A stretch of 64,000 nt of DNA from Palsa-661 sp035535015 (lineage in GTDB: Bacteria; Actinomycetota; Acidimicrobiia; Acidimicrobiales; UBA8190): the NCBI GenBank assembly GCA_035535015.1, contig DATLQU010000014.1:1-64000 (forward strand). Direction: 5' to 3'. Both the position numbers and the translations under genes were made by a program. The notes under the pieces were generated by a model that searched no databases, was not told the origin of the DNA, and was given only the letters and a program-made list of their open reading frames with translations. Positions 48,102 to 57,077 of the stretch are shown piece by piece (position 1 is the stretch's first letter; each line of letters starts with the position of its first letter).

Positions 48102-48855
48102 GAACGTCTTGCTCCGCGTCCCGGCCGAGCAGGCGCCCGAGCAACCACGCCACGGTGCCGTAGGCCGCAGCCAGCACCAGGAGGGCGAGATCGGACCCCG
48201 GCCAGTGCACCCCGATCCCCTCGCCCGTCCAGAAGGTGCCGTAGCTCACGAGCATGACGCCGACCACGGCCTTCAGGGCATTCTCCGGGACGCCCGAGAG
48301 CTGGCGGGCCACCACCGCACCCACCGCCCCGACGAGAACGACGGCGGCCAGGGCGGCCAGCGAGGCGAGGGCCAACCGGTTCTCGGTGGCCCCCAGGGTG
48401 AGGACGATGACCACCACTTCGAGGCCCTCGAGAAAGACGCCCTTGAACGCCACCGTAAAGGCCGTCGAATCCCGGCCCGGGGCCCGGGGCCCCCCGGTGG
48501 ACACGTCCCCGGTCGACAGAACGGTCACCTGGTCCTGGAAGATCCTGTCCTCGTCGTGCTTGGCCTTCAGTCCGGCCGAGCGCAGGACGGCCTTCTGCAG
48601 CCACTGCAAGCCGAAGACGAGCAGAAGCCCACCGACGACGACGCGCAGGGCGGCCAGGGGGACGAAGTGCACGAGGGCCGGGCCCACGGCGGCGACGAGG
48701 CCGGCCAGGACGACCACCGCGGTGACGGTGCCCTCGAGGGCCGATCGCCATCCCCGGGTCACGCCCACGGCCACCACGATGGTCAGGGCTTCCACCATCT
48801 CGACGGCGCTGGCCAGGAAGACGGCGACCAGCAGGACGGCGATGCTGTTGTGCAC
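48091..48855 (-). CDS. Multi-span membrane protein, COG4280-like
   Basis: 254 residues from GTG 48855, about seven hydrophobic segments. Two halves each carry a Glu-rich helix start, EMVEALTIVVAVG near the N-terminus and FLEGLEVVVIVLTLG in the middle, the latter resembling the REGLE motif of FTR1 iron permeases. A cytoplasmic loop rich in charged residues (KHDEDRIFQDQV) separates them. An inverted-repeat cation transporter is plausible, but this is inference. It overlaps the small membrane protein gene downstream. Confidence 0.72.
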   Translation of the reverse strand: MHNSIAVLLVAVFLASAVEMVEALTIVVAVGVTRGWRSALEGTVTAVVVLAGLVAAVGPALVHFVPLAALRVVVGGLLLVFGLQWLQKAVLRSAGLKAKHDEDRIFQDQVTVLSTGDVSTGGPRAPGRDSTAFTVAFKGVFLEGLEVVVIVLTLGATENRLALASLAALAAVVLVGAVGAVVARQLSGVPENALKAVVGVMLVSYGTFWTGEGIGVHWPGSDLALLVLAAAYGTVAWLLGRLLGRDAEQDVRVA

Positions 48856-48918
48856 AGGGCCAGCCTGACACGTCGCACCGTGGGCCCGAGTCCCGACTCG
48901 ATCGAGGAGACTGATCCC

Positions 48919-49608
48919 GTGCCTCGGCTGATCCTGTGGGATATCGACGGAACCCTGGTACGCGCCGGGGAGATCGGCGCCCGGATATTCGACCGGGCCA
49001 TCGAGAAGGCTCTCGGCTCCTCCCCGTCCGCCCGGGTGGTGATGAGCGGGAAGACCGATCCGCAGATCGTGGGCGAGTACCTGGAACAGTTCGATCTGGC
49101 CGACCCCGCCGCCCCGGTGCCCGCCATCCTGGAGTACATCGAGGTCGAGCTGGCCGCCCATGCGCACGAGATCAGCGCTCATGGCTACGTGCTGCCCGGT
49201 GTGGGCGAACTCCTGGCCCGCCTCGACGCCGAGCACGATGTCGTCCAAACGGTGCTGACGGGGAACATCGCCCCCAACGCGTCGGTCAAAGTCGGTGCCT
49301 TCGGTCTCGACCGATGGCTGAACCTCGAGCTGGGGGCGTACGGCAGCGACCATGCCGACAGAAACGAGCTGGTCCCCATCGCCCTGGCCAAGATCCGGGC
49401 CGGTCGGGGGCTCGACTTCACTGCCGAGCAGGTCTGGGTGGTGGGTGACGCTCCCAACGATCTCGCCTGCGCCCGGGCCGCCGGGGTCCGTTGCCTGCTC
49501 GTGGCCACGGGCCGGCCCAGCTACGAGGAACTCGGGGCGCTCGGTCCCGATGCGCTCAGACCGGACCTCCACGACATCGACGAGATCGTCGAACTCCTGC
49601 TGTCGTGA
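48919..49608 (+). CDS. HAD-superfamily hydrolase (phosphatase-like)
   Basis: 229 residues from GTG 48919. HAD motif I LWDIDGTLVRAGE (nucleophile Asp8 region), motif II VLTGNIAPN, motif III Lys region and motif IV VVGDAPNDLACARAAG, with a helical cap between I and II. It resembles phosphoglycolate phosphatase-type members; substrate unknown. It is divergent from the membrane-protein pair with 63 bases between. Confidence 0.9.
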   Translation: MPRLILWDIDGTLVRAGEIGARIFDRAIEKALGSSPSARVVMSGKTDPQIVGEYLEQFDLADPAAPVPAILEYIEVELAAHAHEISAHGYVLPGVGELLARLDAEHDVVQTVLTGNIAPNASVKVGAFGLDRWLNLELGAYGSDHADRNELVPIALAKIRAGRGLDFTAEQVWVVGDAPNDLACARAAGVRCLLVATGRPSYEELGALGPDALRPDLHDIDEIVELLLS

Positions 49609-49673
49609 CATCCGGCGGCGTGCGGCGGCGTCCTGCGCCGGCGCCCGGAGCCGGCAGCGAGTAGGACATAGCC

Positions 49674-51086
49674 ATGGAATCCTTCGCCTCCGCCGTCGAA
49701 GTGGCCGCCGCCGTCCGGGGCCGGGTCATCAGTCCCGTCGAGGTCCTCGACGCCTGTCTGGACCGGGTCGACAAGCTCAATCCCGAACTGAACGCCGTGA
49801 TCTGGCGCAACGACGAGGAGGCGCGCGCCGAGGCGCAGGCGCTGGCCGACGCCCTCGTCAGCGGCGTGGTCGAACCCGGCCCCTTCGCCGGAGTGCCTGT
49901 TCCCATCAAGGACCTCACCCCCGTGGAGGGGTGGCCCGTCACCTACGGCTCGTGCGGCGCCGCCGAGGGGGTGAGCGGTGAGGGCGAACTGGTGACCGAG
50001 GCCCTGCGGACGGCGGGCTTCGTTTTGTGCGGGAGGACCAACACACCGGAATTCGGTCCCCTGACGGTGGCCGAGAACAGCCGCTACGGGATCACCCGCA
50101 ACCCCTGGGACCCCGGGCGGTCCCCGGGCGGTTCGAGCGGGGGGGCCTCCTCGGCCGTGGCCGCCGGGATGTTCAGCGTGGCCCACGCCAACGACGGCGG
50201 CGGGTCCATCCGGATTCCGGCATCGTGCTGCGGACTGGTCGGCCTGAAGCCCAGTCGGGGGCGCGTCCCGGCCCGGGCGCCGGGATGGTTAGGCATGGTC
50301 AGCGAAGGTGTGGTGTCGCGGACGGTGGCCGACACCGCCGCCATCCTCGACTGCATCAGCGGCCCCGATCCGCTGTCCTGGGAGAACGCCCCGGCACCCG
50401 AGCGCCCGTTCGCCGCCGAAGTGGGAGCGGGCCAGGGACGGCTGCGCGTCGCCCTGAATGTCACCTCGGCGCTCGGCATCGCCGTCGAGCAGGCCCCCCG
50501 GGCGGCCGTCGAGGCGGCGGGCCGGATCCTCGAGGGACTCGGCCACGAGGTGGTGATCCTGGACGAGGACGTGCTCGACCCGGCCGCCATCGGATCCTTC
50601 CTGCACGTGGTCAACGCCGGCTACGGGGACTTCCCCGATGTGGACTGGTCCAAGGTCGAGCCCCATAACGCCGCGGGCCACGCCGCCGGACTGGCGGTCG
50701 ACGGGATCACCCTGGTCGAGTCGCTCCGGGACCTGCGGCTGGCCAGCCGGGCCGTCACCGCCCGCTGGGGACGGGACTTCGACGTCCTCGTCACCCCCAC
50801 CATGGCCATCGAACCGCCGGTGGCCGGCGCCGTCCTGGCCGAGGCCCACGCCCATCCCGACGCCCCGGACGCCACCGTGCTCGCCATGGTGGCCTTCACC
50901 GCCGTCTTCAACATCACCGGTCAGCCGGCCATCAGCCTGCCGCTGCACTGGAGCGAGGCCGGCCTGCCGGTGGGGGTGCAGTTCGTCGGCGGGCCCTGGC
51001 AGGACAGTCTGCTGCTCCGGCTGGCCTCGCAGCTCGAAGAGGCCTCACCCTGGGCGCAGCGGCGGCCCCCCCTGTCGGCGTCGTAG
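49674..51086 (+). CDS. Amidase (amidase-signature family)
   Basis: 470 residues. The Ser-cisSer-Lys triad is visible: Lys in VPIKDLTPVEG, and the Ser-rich GRSPGGSSGGASSAVAAGM followed by NDGGGSIRIPASCCGLVGLKPS. It hydrolyses amides; GatA-like proteins share the fold, but no gatC/gatB genes are nearby, so a catabolic or nitrile/amide-detoxifying role is more likely. ATG 49674 begins MESFASAVEVAAAVR. Confidence 0.93.
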   Translation: MESFASAVEVAAAVRGRVISPVEVLDACLDRVDKLNPELNAVIWRNDEEARAEAQALADALVSGVVEPGPFAGVPVPIKDLTPVEGWPVTYGSCGAAEGVSGEGELVTEALRTAGFVLCGRTNTPEFGPLTVAENSRYGITRNPWDPGRSPGGSSGGASSAVAAGMFSVAHANDGGGSIRIPASCCGLVGLKPSRGRVPARAPGWLGMVSEGVVSRTVADTAAILDCISGPDPLSWENAPAPERPFAAEVGAGQGRLRVALNVTSALGIAVEQAPRAAVEAAGRILEGLGHEVVILDEDVLDPAAIGSFLHVVNAGYGDFPDVDWSKVEPHNAAGHAAGLAVDGITLVESLRDLRLASRAVTARWGRDFDVLVTPTMAIEPPVAGAVLAEAHAHPDAPDATVLAMVAFTAVFNITGQPAISLPLHWSEAGLPVGVQFVGGPWQDSLLLRLASQLEEASPWAQRRPPLSAS

Positions 51087-51089
51087 CCG

Positions 51090-51512
51090 CTACCCGGCCT
51101 CGAGCTGTCGGTAGATGGTGCCCGAGTCGAAGTAGACGCGCTCGCAGACGATCTTCTCGCCTTCGAAGATGAAGAGCGCCACCATGGGACAGCGGAAGGA
51201 CCGGCCCGTCGGTTCCTCCCCGGCCAGGGATCCGGTATGGGTCCCCGACAGGTCGAACTCCACCACCACCGTCCCCTCGGTGCCATGGATGGCCCGGACC
51301 TCGTTGCGCTGGTCGGGAAAGACGGCCCGGGAGGCGGCGTAATAGGACATCACCTCGTCGATCCCGTCGTAGACCTGACCCGTCCCGATCAATTCGTACC
51401 GGGGATGGGCGAAGGTGGCCAGGGTGTCGTCGAAGCGCGACTCGTTCTCCGAGGCCATGTGCTCGCGCACGACGGCCTCCTGCCTTTGCCTCAGGCTCGT
51501 TGGCGGCTCCAT
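51090..51512 (-). CDS. SnoaL-like / ester cyclase-type NTF2-fold protein
   Basis: 140 residues with an NTF2-like cone: VREHMASENESRFDDTLATF, HPRYELIGTGQVYDGIDEV, and GRSFRCPMVALFIFEGEKIVCERVYFD. It fits the SnoaL-like polyketide-cyclase or nuclear-transport-factor fold; catalytic role not assignable. It converges on the amidase with three bases between. Confidence 0.8.
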   Translation of the reverse strand: MEPPTSLRQRQEAVVREHMASENESRFDDTLATFAHPRYELIGTGQVYDGIDEVMSYYAASRAVFPDQRNEVRAIHGTEGTVVVEFDLSGTHTGSLAGEEPTGRSFRCPMVALFIFEGEKIVCERVYFDSGTIYRQLEAG

Positions 51513-51623
51513 GGACCCTCCCCTCGTCAGACCGCCAACCTACGCGTCGGCGGTCCCGGGCTGCAGGCCCGGCCCCCGGGGCGCCATGAACGTCGTCGAC
51601 CGGCGGTGAGCGACAATGTGGCC

Positions 51624-52646
51624 ATGAGTATCCGGGTGGGCTTCCTGGGCGCCGGGTTCATCGCCAACGTCCATGCCTCGCTTCTTCGTTCCTGTGAAGA
51701 CGTGCGCTGGGCCGGCGTCTACGACACCGACCGGTCCCGGGCCGACGCCTTCGCGGCCAAGACCGGTGCCACCGTCTGCGGGAACGAGGATGAGGTCCTG
51801 ACCGGCTGTGATGCCGTCTTCATCTGCACATGGACGTCGGAGCATCCCCGGCTGGTGGCCATGGCGGCGGCCCGGGGGGTGGCCATCTTCTGCGAAAAGC
51901 CCCTGGCCACCGACTTGGCCGGGGCCACGCACATGGCCGAGGTCGTCCGTCGGGCCGCAGTGGTCAACCAGGTCGGGCTGGTTCTGCGCTTCTCCCCCGC
52001 CTTCTGCTGGCTGCGGACGCTTATCGCCGATCCGGCCAGTGGACGGGTCATGAGCGTTATCTTCCGCGACGACCAGTACATACCGCTGCAGGGAATGTAC
52101 AAGTCGAGCTGGCGCGGCGACGTGGCCCGGGCCGGCGCCGGCACCCTTCTCGAGCACAGCATCCACGACATCGACATCATCGAATCCCTCGTCGGTCCCA
52201 TCGCCACCGTGTCGGGTCTCTCGGCCGAGTTCCACGGCATCGCCGGCATCGAGGACGCCGTGAACCTGTCGATGTCGTTCGCCAACGGAGCGGTGGGATC
52301 ACTGCTGTCGGTCTGGCACGACGTCCTCGAGCGGGAGAGCTCGCGTCACGTCGAGGTCATATGCGAGAACCTCTGGTGCTCGATCGAGACCGACGACTGG
52401 TGGGGGCCGGTCCGCTGGCAGCGCACCAAGGAGCAGGGCAGCCTGGAGGGTGGCGCGCTCGGCGAGAAGGTCTGGGCCGCCCAGCTGGCGCCGGTCAACC
52501 CCGACCAGAGTTTCATCGACGCCGTCACCGGGGGCCGCACCGCGGGACCCGACTTCGACAACGCCCTGCGGGCCCACGTCGTGGTGGACGCCGCCTACCG
52601 GTCGGCCGCCCGAGGCGGCGTACCCGTCACCGTCTCCTCCTCCTGA
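51624..52646 (+). CDS. Gfo/Idh/MocA-family oxidoreductase
   Basis: NAD(P)-dependent oxidoreductase of 340 residues. Rossmann fold at IRVGFLGAGFIANVHASLL, the EKPLATDLAG motif that carries the catalytic Lys, and a C-terminal beta-sheet domain with GAGTLLEHSIHDIDII. Likely acts on a sugar or inositol-type polyol. ATG 51624 is close to several other starts, but only it gives the complete Rossmann strand. Confidence 0.9.
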   Translation: MSIRVGFLGAGFIANVHASLLRSCEDVRWAGVYDTDRSRADAFAAKTGATVCGNEDEVLTGCDAVFICTWTSEHPRLVAMAAARGVAIFCEKPLATDLAGATHMAEVVRRAAVVNQVGLVLRFSPAFCWLRTLIADPASGRVMSVIFRDDQYIPLQGMYKSSWRGDVARAGAGTLLEHSIHDIDIIESLVGPIATVSGLSAEFHGIAGIEDAVNLSMSFANGAVGSLLSVWHDVLERESSRHVEVICENLWCSIETDDWWGPVRWQRTKEQGSLEGGALGEKVWAAQLAPVNPDQSFIDAVTGGRTAGPDFDNALRAHVVVDAAYRSAARGGVPVTVSSS

Positions 52647-52966
52647 CCCCGGTCCTGGACCGGGCGCGGCCGGGGATTGCCGCTCGATGGGGGATCACGG
52701 TCGGCGGCGCAGGGGTCGTGGCCCAGGCCGGGAGCGCACAGCCACACCGTCCCGGCACTGTCACGGGGCGAGGCCACGGTGGGTGCCGGCGCCCCCGTCG
52801 TCGGTCGGACCAGGGGCCGTGTGCTGGACACCGCCGGTCGGCGCCCGACCGAGGGCGCCGGGCCGCAGGTGGCGACCAGCGCGCCGGCCAGGACCATCAT
52901 CATCGCCGCCGCCGTCGAACGACGGCCCCGGCCTTCACGAACACCGGTCTCCCCTCCCCGGAGCAA
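52595..52966 (-). pseudogene. Truncated DUF3089-type lipoprotein remnant
   Basis: The frame encodes a signal-like MMMVLAGALVATC with a lipobox Cys, a Pro/Ser/Thr spacer, and then TVWLCAPGLGHDPCAAD, which is the signature found at the N-terminus of the much larger DUF3089 lipoproteins (Trp-Leu-Cys-x-Pro-Gly...Pro-Cys). After it the sequence degenerates into Pro/Arg-rich text and ends at 52595, inside the 3' end of the oxidoreductase gene. The remaining ~300 residues expected of DUF3089 are absent. Only a TTG at 52966 is available upstream. I read it as the fragment left by a deletion. Confidence 0.5.
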
Positions 52967-52989
52967 CGGCAGCCCAACCTACCCGATTT

Positions 52990-53010
52990 AGTTACCTGTG
53001 GTAAGTAACT
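52990..53010. promoter_or_regulatory. Nested palindromes, probable MarR operator
   Basis: AGTTAC (52990-52995) and GTAACT (53005-53010) form one perfect inverted repeat, and TTACC-TGT-GGTAA (52992-53004) a second one inside it. This is the only AT-rich patch in the spacer. A TACACT (-10-like) at 53016-53021 places the transcription start within a few bases of the ATG at 53032, so the transcript may be leaderless and repressible by the encoded MarR protein. Confidence 0.6.
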
Positions 53011-53031
53011 GGCTGTACACTGGCGCCCGTC

Positions 53032-53535
53032 ATGGGAACCAAGACCGAGGCCCTCGACCTCACCGCGGCGGCCGACACCACCACCGGGGAGATCGATGCC
53101 GCTCTGCTCTCGGTGGCCCGGGTGATGACCCAGGTTCGGGTCCACGCCAAGCTCCGGGCCCGGGCCGGGGTCGACATCGACCGGGCCGGGGCGGCCGTGC
53201 TCTACAAGCTGCTGATCGAGCCCGACAGCCCCCGGCTCTGTGATCTGGCCGAACGTCTCGGCATCGACTCCCCCGCCGTGACCCGCAAGGTCCAGCAGCT
53301 CGAACAGCTCGGCCTGGTGGCCCGCTCGGCCGACCCGGAAGACGGCCGGGCCTCTCGCCTGCTCCTTACCCGGGACGGCAAGAGATCGATCGAGCGGCTG
53401 CTGGCGGCCCGCCGGCTCTGGCTCGAGGAACGACTGGCCGAGTGGCCCACGGCCGACCGGACCGAGTTCGCCCGGCTCCTCCAGCTCTTCGCCGCCACCA
53501 TCGACACCGACAGTGATGTGCGCCATGGTCACTGA
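53032..53535 (+). CDS. MarR-family transcriptional regulator
   Basis: Dimeric winged-helix repressor of 167 residues: helices ALLSVARVMTQVRVHAKL, then PRLCDLAERLGIDSPAVTRKVQQLE (DNA-recognition region) and the wing DPEDGRASRLLLTRDGK. It overlaps the downstream MFS exporter gene by 11 bases and has a palindromic operator candidate at its own promoter, the classic arrangement of a drug-responsive MarR-efflux pair. Confidence 0.93.
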   Translation: MGTKTEALDLTAAADTTTGEIDAALLSVARVMTQVRVHAKLRARAGVDIDRAGAAVLYKLLIEPDSPRLCDLAERLGIDSPAVTRKVQQLEQLGLVARSADPEDGRASRLLLTRDGKRSIERLLAARRLWLEERLAEWPTADRTEFARLLQLFAATIDTDSDVRHGH

Positions 53536-55105
53536 GCTCGAGCAGGCGCGGCCCACTCCTCAGGCGTTCGACGACGAGATCTCTCCGGCCGACCATCGCC
53601 GGATCCTGGTGATCCTCGGCGCCCTCATGATGGGCATGTTCCTGGCCACCTTGGACCAGACGATCGTCTCCACCGCCCTGCCCACCATCGCCGGCGACCT
53701 CCACGGCCTGAACCACCTGACCTGGGTGGTCACGTCCTACCTCCTCACCTCGACCATCTCGACACCACTGTGGGGCAAGCTGGGCGACCTCTTCGGACGC
53801 AAGAAGCTCTTCCAGCTCTCCATCCTCATCTTCCTGGTGGGATCGGCCCTGTCCGGCCTGTCGCATTCCATGATCGAGCTGATCCTGTTCCGGGCCCTCC
53901 AGGGGGTGGGCGCGGGAGGGCTCATCGTGGGATCGCAGGCCATCATGGGAGACGTCATCAGTCCCCGTCAGCGGGGCCGGTACATGGGGTACTTCGGAGC
54001 CGTCTTCGCCTCCACCAGCGTCATCGGCCCCCTCCTCGGAGGGGTCTTCACCCAGGACCTGAGCTGGCGCTGGGTCTTCTACATCAACGTCCCCGTCGGC
54101 GTCATCGCCCTCTTCGTCATCGCCAGCGTCCTGCACATCCCGGCCAAGCGGACCGAGCACGCCATCGACTACTGGGGAACGACCCTTCTCGGCGCCGGAG
54201 TCACCACCATCGTCCTCCTCACCACCTGGGGCGGGACGACCTTCGCCTGGGCCTCGTTCCCGATCGTCGCCATGATCGTGGCGTCCGTTCTGCTCATCGT
54301 CGGCTTCTGTGTCGTCGAAGCCCGTGCCGCCGAACCGCTCATCCCCCTCGGGCTCTTCCGGATCTCCGTCTTCAACGTCTCGAGCTCGGTGGGCTTCGTC
54401 GTCGGCTTCATCATGTTCGGCGCCATCATCTTCATCCCCCTCTATCTCCAGACCGTGCACGGCGCCACGCCCACGAGCGCCGGACTCCAGCTCCTGCCCA
54501 TGGTGGGCGGCATGCTCATCACCTTCATCGTGAGCGGCCGGCTCATCTCCCGGTGGGGCCGCTACAAGATATTCCCCATCTTCGGCACCGGGGTCACGGC
54601 CGTCGGCCTGTTCCTGTTGTCGCATCTGACCCCGACCACCTCGTTGGCCGTCTCGTCGGTCTACATGTTCGTGGTCGGCTTCGGCCTGGGCGCCGTCATG
54701 CAGGTCCTGGTGGTCGCCGTCCAGAATGCCGTGCCCTACAGCCAGTTGGGAACGGCCACCTCGTCGGCCACTTTCTTCCGGTCGATCGGGGGCGTGATCG
54801 GCATCGCCCTCTTCGGTGCCATCTTCAACAACCGGCTACTCCATGAGCTGCCGAAGTACCTGCCGGCGTCGGTCCTGCATCATCTCTCGAGCAGCGGCAT
54901 CTCCATCAACCCGGCCCAGATCAACGCCCTGCCGCCGGCCCAACGTCACGGCTTTGTCGAAGCCTTCAGCCACGCCATCCACTCCGTCTTTCTCTTCGGC
55001 GTCCCCTTCATGGTCGTGGCCTTCATCCTGACGTGGCTCCTGGAGGAAGTCCCCCTGCGCACCCAGACCTTCGCCTCGACCGAGCCCGCACCGCCGCCCG
55101 GCTGA
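53525..55105 (+). CDS. MFS transporter, DHA2 (14-span drug:proton antiporter) family
   Basis: 526 residues. Motif A GKLGDLFGRKK, the N-terminal DQTIVSTALPTIAGDL of the DHA2/EmrB family, and motif C-like GPLLGGVF. About 14 hydrophobic spans can be counted, with a C-terminal cytoplasmic tail. Exports hydrophobic drugs or metabolites using the proton gradient. ATG 53525 is used because it is the last of several starts before MVTELEQARP and overlaps the MarR stop region; 53513 and 53516 are alternatives. Confidence 0.94.
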   Translation: MVTELEQARPTPQAFDDEISPADHRRILVILGALMMGMFLATLDQTIVSTALPTIAGDLHGLNHLTWVVTSYLLTSTISTPLWGKLGDLFGRKKLFQLSILIFLVGSALSGLSHSMIELILFRALQGVGAGGLIVGSQAIMGDVISPRQRGRYMGYFGAVFASTSVIGPLLGGVFTQDLSWRWVFYINVPVGVIALFVIASVLHIPAKRTEHAIDYWGTTLLGAGVTTIVLLTTWGGTTFAWASFPIVAMIVASVLLIVGFCVVEARAAEPLIPLGLFRISVFNVSSSVGFVVGFIMFGAIIFIPLYLQTVHGATPTSAGLQLLPMVGGMLITFIVSGRLISRWGRYKIFPIFGTGVTAVGLFLLSHLTPTTSLAVSSVYMFVVGFGLGAVMQVLVVAVQNAVPYSQLGTATSSATFFRSIGGVIGIALFGAIFNNRLLHELPKYLPASVLHHLSSSGISINPAQINALPPAQRHGFVEAFSHAIHSVFLFGVPFMVVAFILTWLLEEVPLRTQTFASTEPAPPPG

Positions 55106-55115
55106 TCGACACCGG

Positions 55116-56027
55116 TCAGCGGAAGGGCGCGGCCACCTCGTTCCAGAACAGATCAAGGGTGTCGATGCTGCGGCGGGCCGATCCCATCATCCAGTCGGGG
55201 ACGATCAGTTCGTCCACCCCCACGGCCTCGTAGGCCGCCACCTGCTCCACCAACTCGGCCGGGGTACCGAGTAGCCGCGAGCGCCCCGGGTCCTCCCGGC
55301 GTCTCGGGGCCAGCCACGCCTCGTCCGTACTCAGATAGACGAGCGCCTGGGTGGACCGCACGATGGTGGAGGGGTCTCGTCCCACGGCGGCGCAGTGCCC
55401 TTCGAGCAGCCCCGTCCGACGGGAGAAATCCTCGGGGCTCCCCCAGGCGTTCCACTCGTCGGCGTGGCGCGCCGCGATCCGCATCGTCCGCTTCTCGCCG
55501 CCCCCGCCGATCAGAAGCGGCAAGCGGCTCTGCACCGGCTTCGGGTCGCACGGGGCGTCCATGATCCGGTACCGCCCGCCCTCGATGGTCGTGCGCCGTT
55601 GGCGCAGCAGCGAGGTGATCACGGCGCAGGCCTCCTCGAAGGCGTCGAGCCGGGGACCGACGTCGAGCAGATCGATCCCGTAGGCGGCGTGTTCGTTCAC
55701 CTGCCAGCCGGCACCGAGTCCGACCACCAATCGTCCGCCGCTGATGTGGTCGATGGTGGCCGCCGCCTTGGCCACGACGGCGGGATGCCGGTAGAGATTC
55801 CCCGAGACGAGTGATCCCAGCCGCAGGTGGCGCGTCTCGGCCGCCAAAGCGGCCAGCACGGCCCAACATTCGAGGACGGCGCCGTCCACCGGCTGTCCTG
55901 CGGGGTCGTCGGGCATGAAGTGGTCGGCGAAGTACGCACCGTCCCAGCCCGACCGGTCGCAGTGCAGGACGATCTCTCTGATGTCGGACCAGGGACGCTG
56001 CGGGCTCGGCCACACGCTGAATCTCAT
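55116..56027 (-). CDS. LLM-class F420-dependent oxidoreductase
   Basis: 303 residues, second luciferase-like enzyme in the window but not close to the first. MRFSVWPSPQRPW at the N-terminus, GWDGAYFADHFMPDD, GNLYRHPAVVAKAAATIDHISGGRLVVGLGAGW (a motif frequent in F420-dependent members), and LPLLIGGGGEKRTMRIAA. It converges on the MFS gene, ten bases away. Substrate unknown. Confidence 0.9.
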   Translation of the reverse strand: MRFSVWPSPQRPWSDIREIVLHCDRSGWDGAYFADHFMPDDPAGQPVDGAVLECWAVLAALAAETRHLRLGSLVSGNLYRHPAVVAKAAATIDHISGGRLVVGLGAGWQVNEHAAYGIDLLDVGPRLDAFEEACAVITSLLRQRRTTIEGGRYRIMDAPCDPKPVQSRLPLLIGGGGEKRTMRIAARHADEWNAWGSPEDFSRRTGLLEGHCAAVGRDPSTIVRSTQALVYLSTDEAWLAPRRREDPGRSRLLGTPAELVEQVAAYEAVGVDELIVPDWMMGSARRSIDTLDLFWNEVAAPFR

Positions 56028-56117
56028 GGCGGGATCCTAGAACCGACGGCATGGAAACGGCCGACCTCGGCACCAGGGTCACCGACGCCGCCCGGGCCAG
56101 GGACAAGACTTCGCGTC

Positions 56118-57077
56118 ATGAACGGCCACCTCATGGAAGTCGACGGCACGCTGACCGACGTCACCGCCGATGCCGTCACCCAGAACATCGCCGCCGGGAC
56201 GTTCTTCTGGCTCGACCTCGTCGATCTCGACGCCGAGGGCAGCGACCTCCTCTTGAACGCCTTCCATTTCCACCCCCTGGCGGTGGAGGACGCCGAGAAG
56301 TTCGGGCAACGGCCGAAGCTCGACGACTACGACGACTTCTTCTACCTGGTCGTCCACGGGGCCCACGGTGACGGGGGGGCCACCGTCGAGGTCCACTGCT
56401 TCTACTCCGAGAAATTCCTGGTCACCATCGAGCGCGGCCAGTGCTCGCAGTTCGACGAGGTCCGCCAGAGGGCATCGCGACGACGCCAGCAGGGCGGGGG
56501 AAGCAACATCATGTTGCTCTACCGGATCATCGACGCCCTCATCGACAGCTTCTTCCCCGTCCTGGCCGCCTTCGACGACCAGATCGACACCCTGGAGGAC
56601 GCCATCCTGGCCCAGCCCACCGAGCAACAGCTGGGGACCCTCTTCACCATGAAGCGAGCCTTGGTGGGCCTGCGCAAGGTGATCACCCCCCAGCGCGACA
56701 TCTTCGCCAGCCTGGCCGCCAGCGACGCCGCCCTGCCCGGTATGACCACGGACGCCGAGCGCTACTTCCGCGACCTCTACGACCACCTCATCCGGATCAG
56801 CGATCTGGTGGACAGCTACCGGGACCTCTTGAGCGGCGCCATGGACACCCACCTCTCCACCGTCTCGAACCGCCTCAACCAGGTCATGAAGCAGCTGACC
56901 ATCATCGCCACCGTCTTCTTGCCTTTGAGCTTCGTCACCGGCTTCTTCGGCCAGAATTTCGGATGGATGATCAACCACATCACGGGCTGGGGCACCTTCG
57001 TCGGCCTCGGCATCGGCCTCCAGATCCTCGTGGCCATCTCCCTGCTCGTCATGTTCCGCAAACGCAGCTGGCTCTGA
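56118..57077 (+). CDS. corA: CorA-family divalent cation transporter with GQN pore motif
   Basis: 319 residues. A large N-terminal cytoplasmic domain (FFWLDLVDLDAEG, HPLAVEDAEKFGQRPKLDDYDDFFYLVVHG), long stalk helices, and two C-terminal membrane spans: KQLTIIATVFLPLSFVTGFFG and FVGLGIGLQILVAISLLVMF, with a basic cytoplasmic end FRKRSWL. The signature loop is FGQNFGWM, so the usual GMN is GQN. Ion selectivity is therefore uncertain between Mg, Co and Zn. ATG 56118 is used. Confidence 0.9.
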   Translation: MNGHLMEVDGTLTDVTADAVTQNIAAGTFFWLDLVDLDAEGSDLLLNAFHFHPLAVEDAEKFGQRPKLDDYDDFFYLVVHGAHGDGGATVEVHCFYSEKFLVTIERGQCSQFDEVRQRASRRRQQGGGSNIMLLYRIIDALIDSFFPVLAAFDDQIDTLEDAILAQPTEQQLGTLFTMKRALVGLRKVITPQRDIFASLAASDAALPGMTTDAERYFRDLYDHLIRISDLVDSYRDLLSGAMDTHLSTVSNRLNQVMKQLTIIATVFLPLSFVTGFFGQNFGWMINHITGWGTFVGLGIGLQILVAISLLVMFRKRSWL

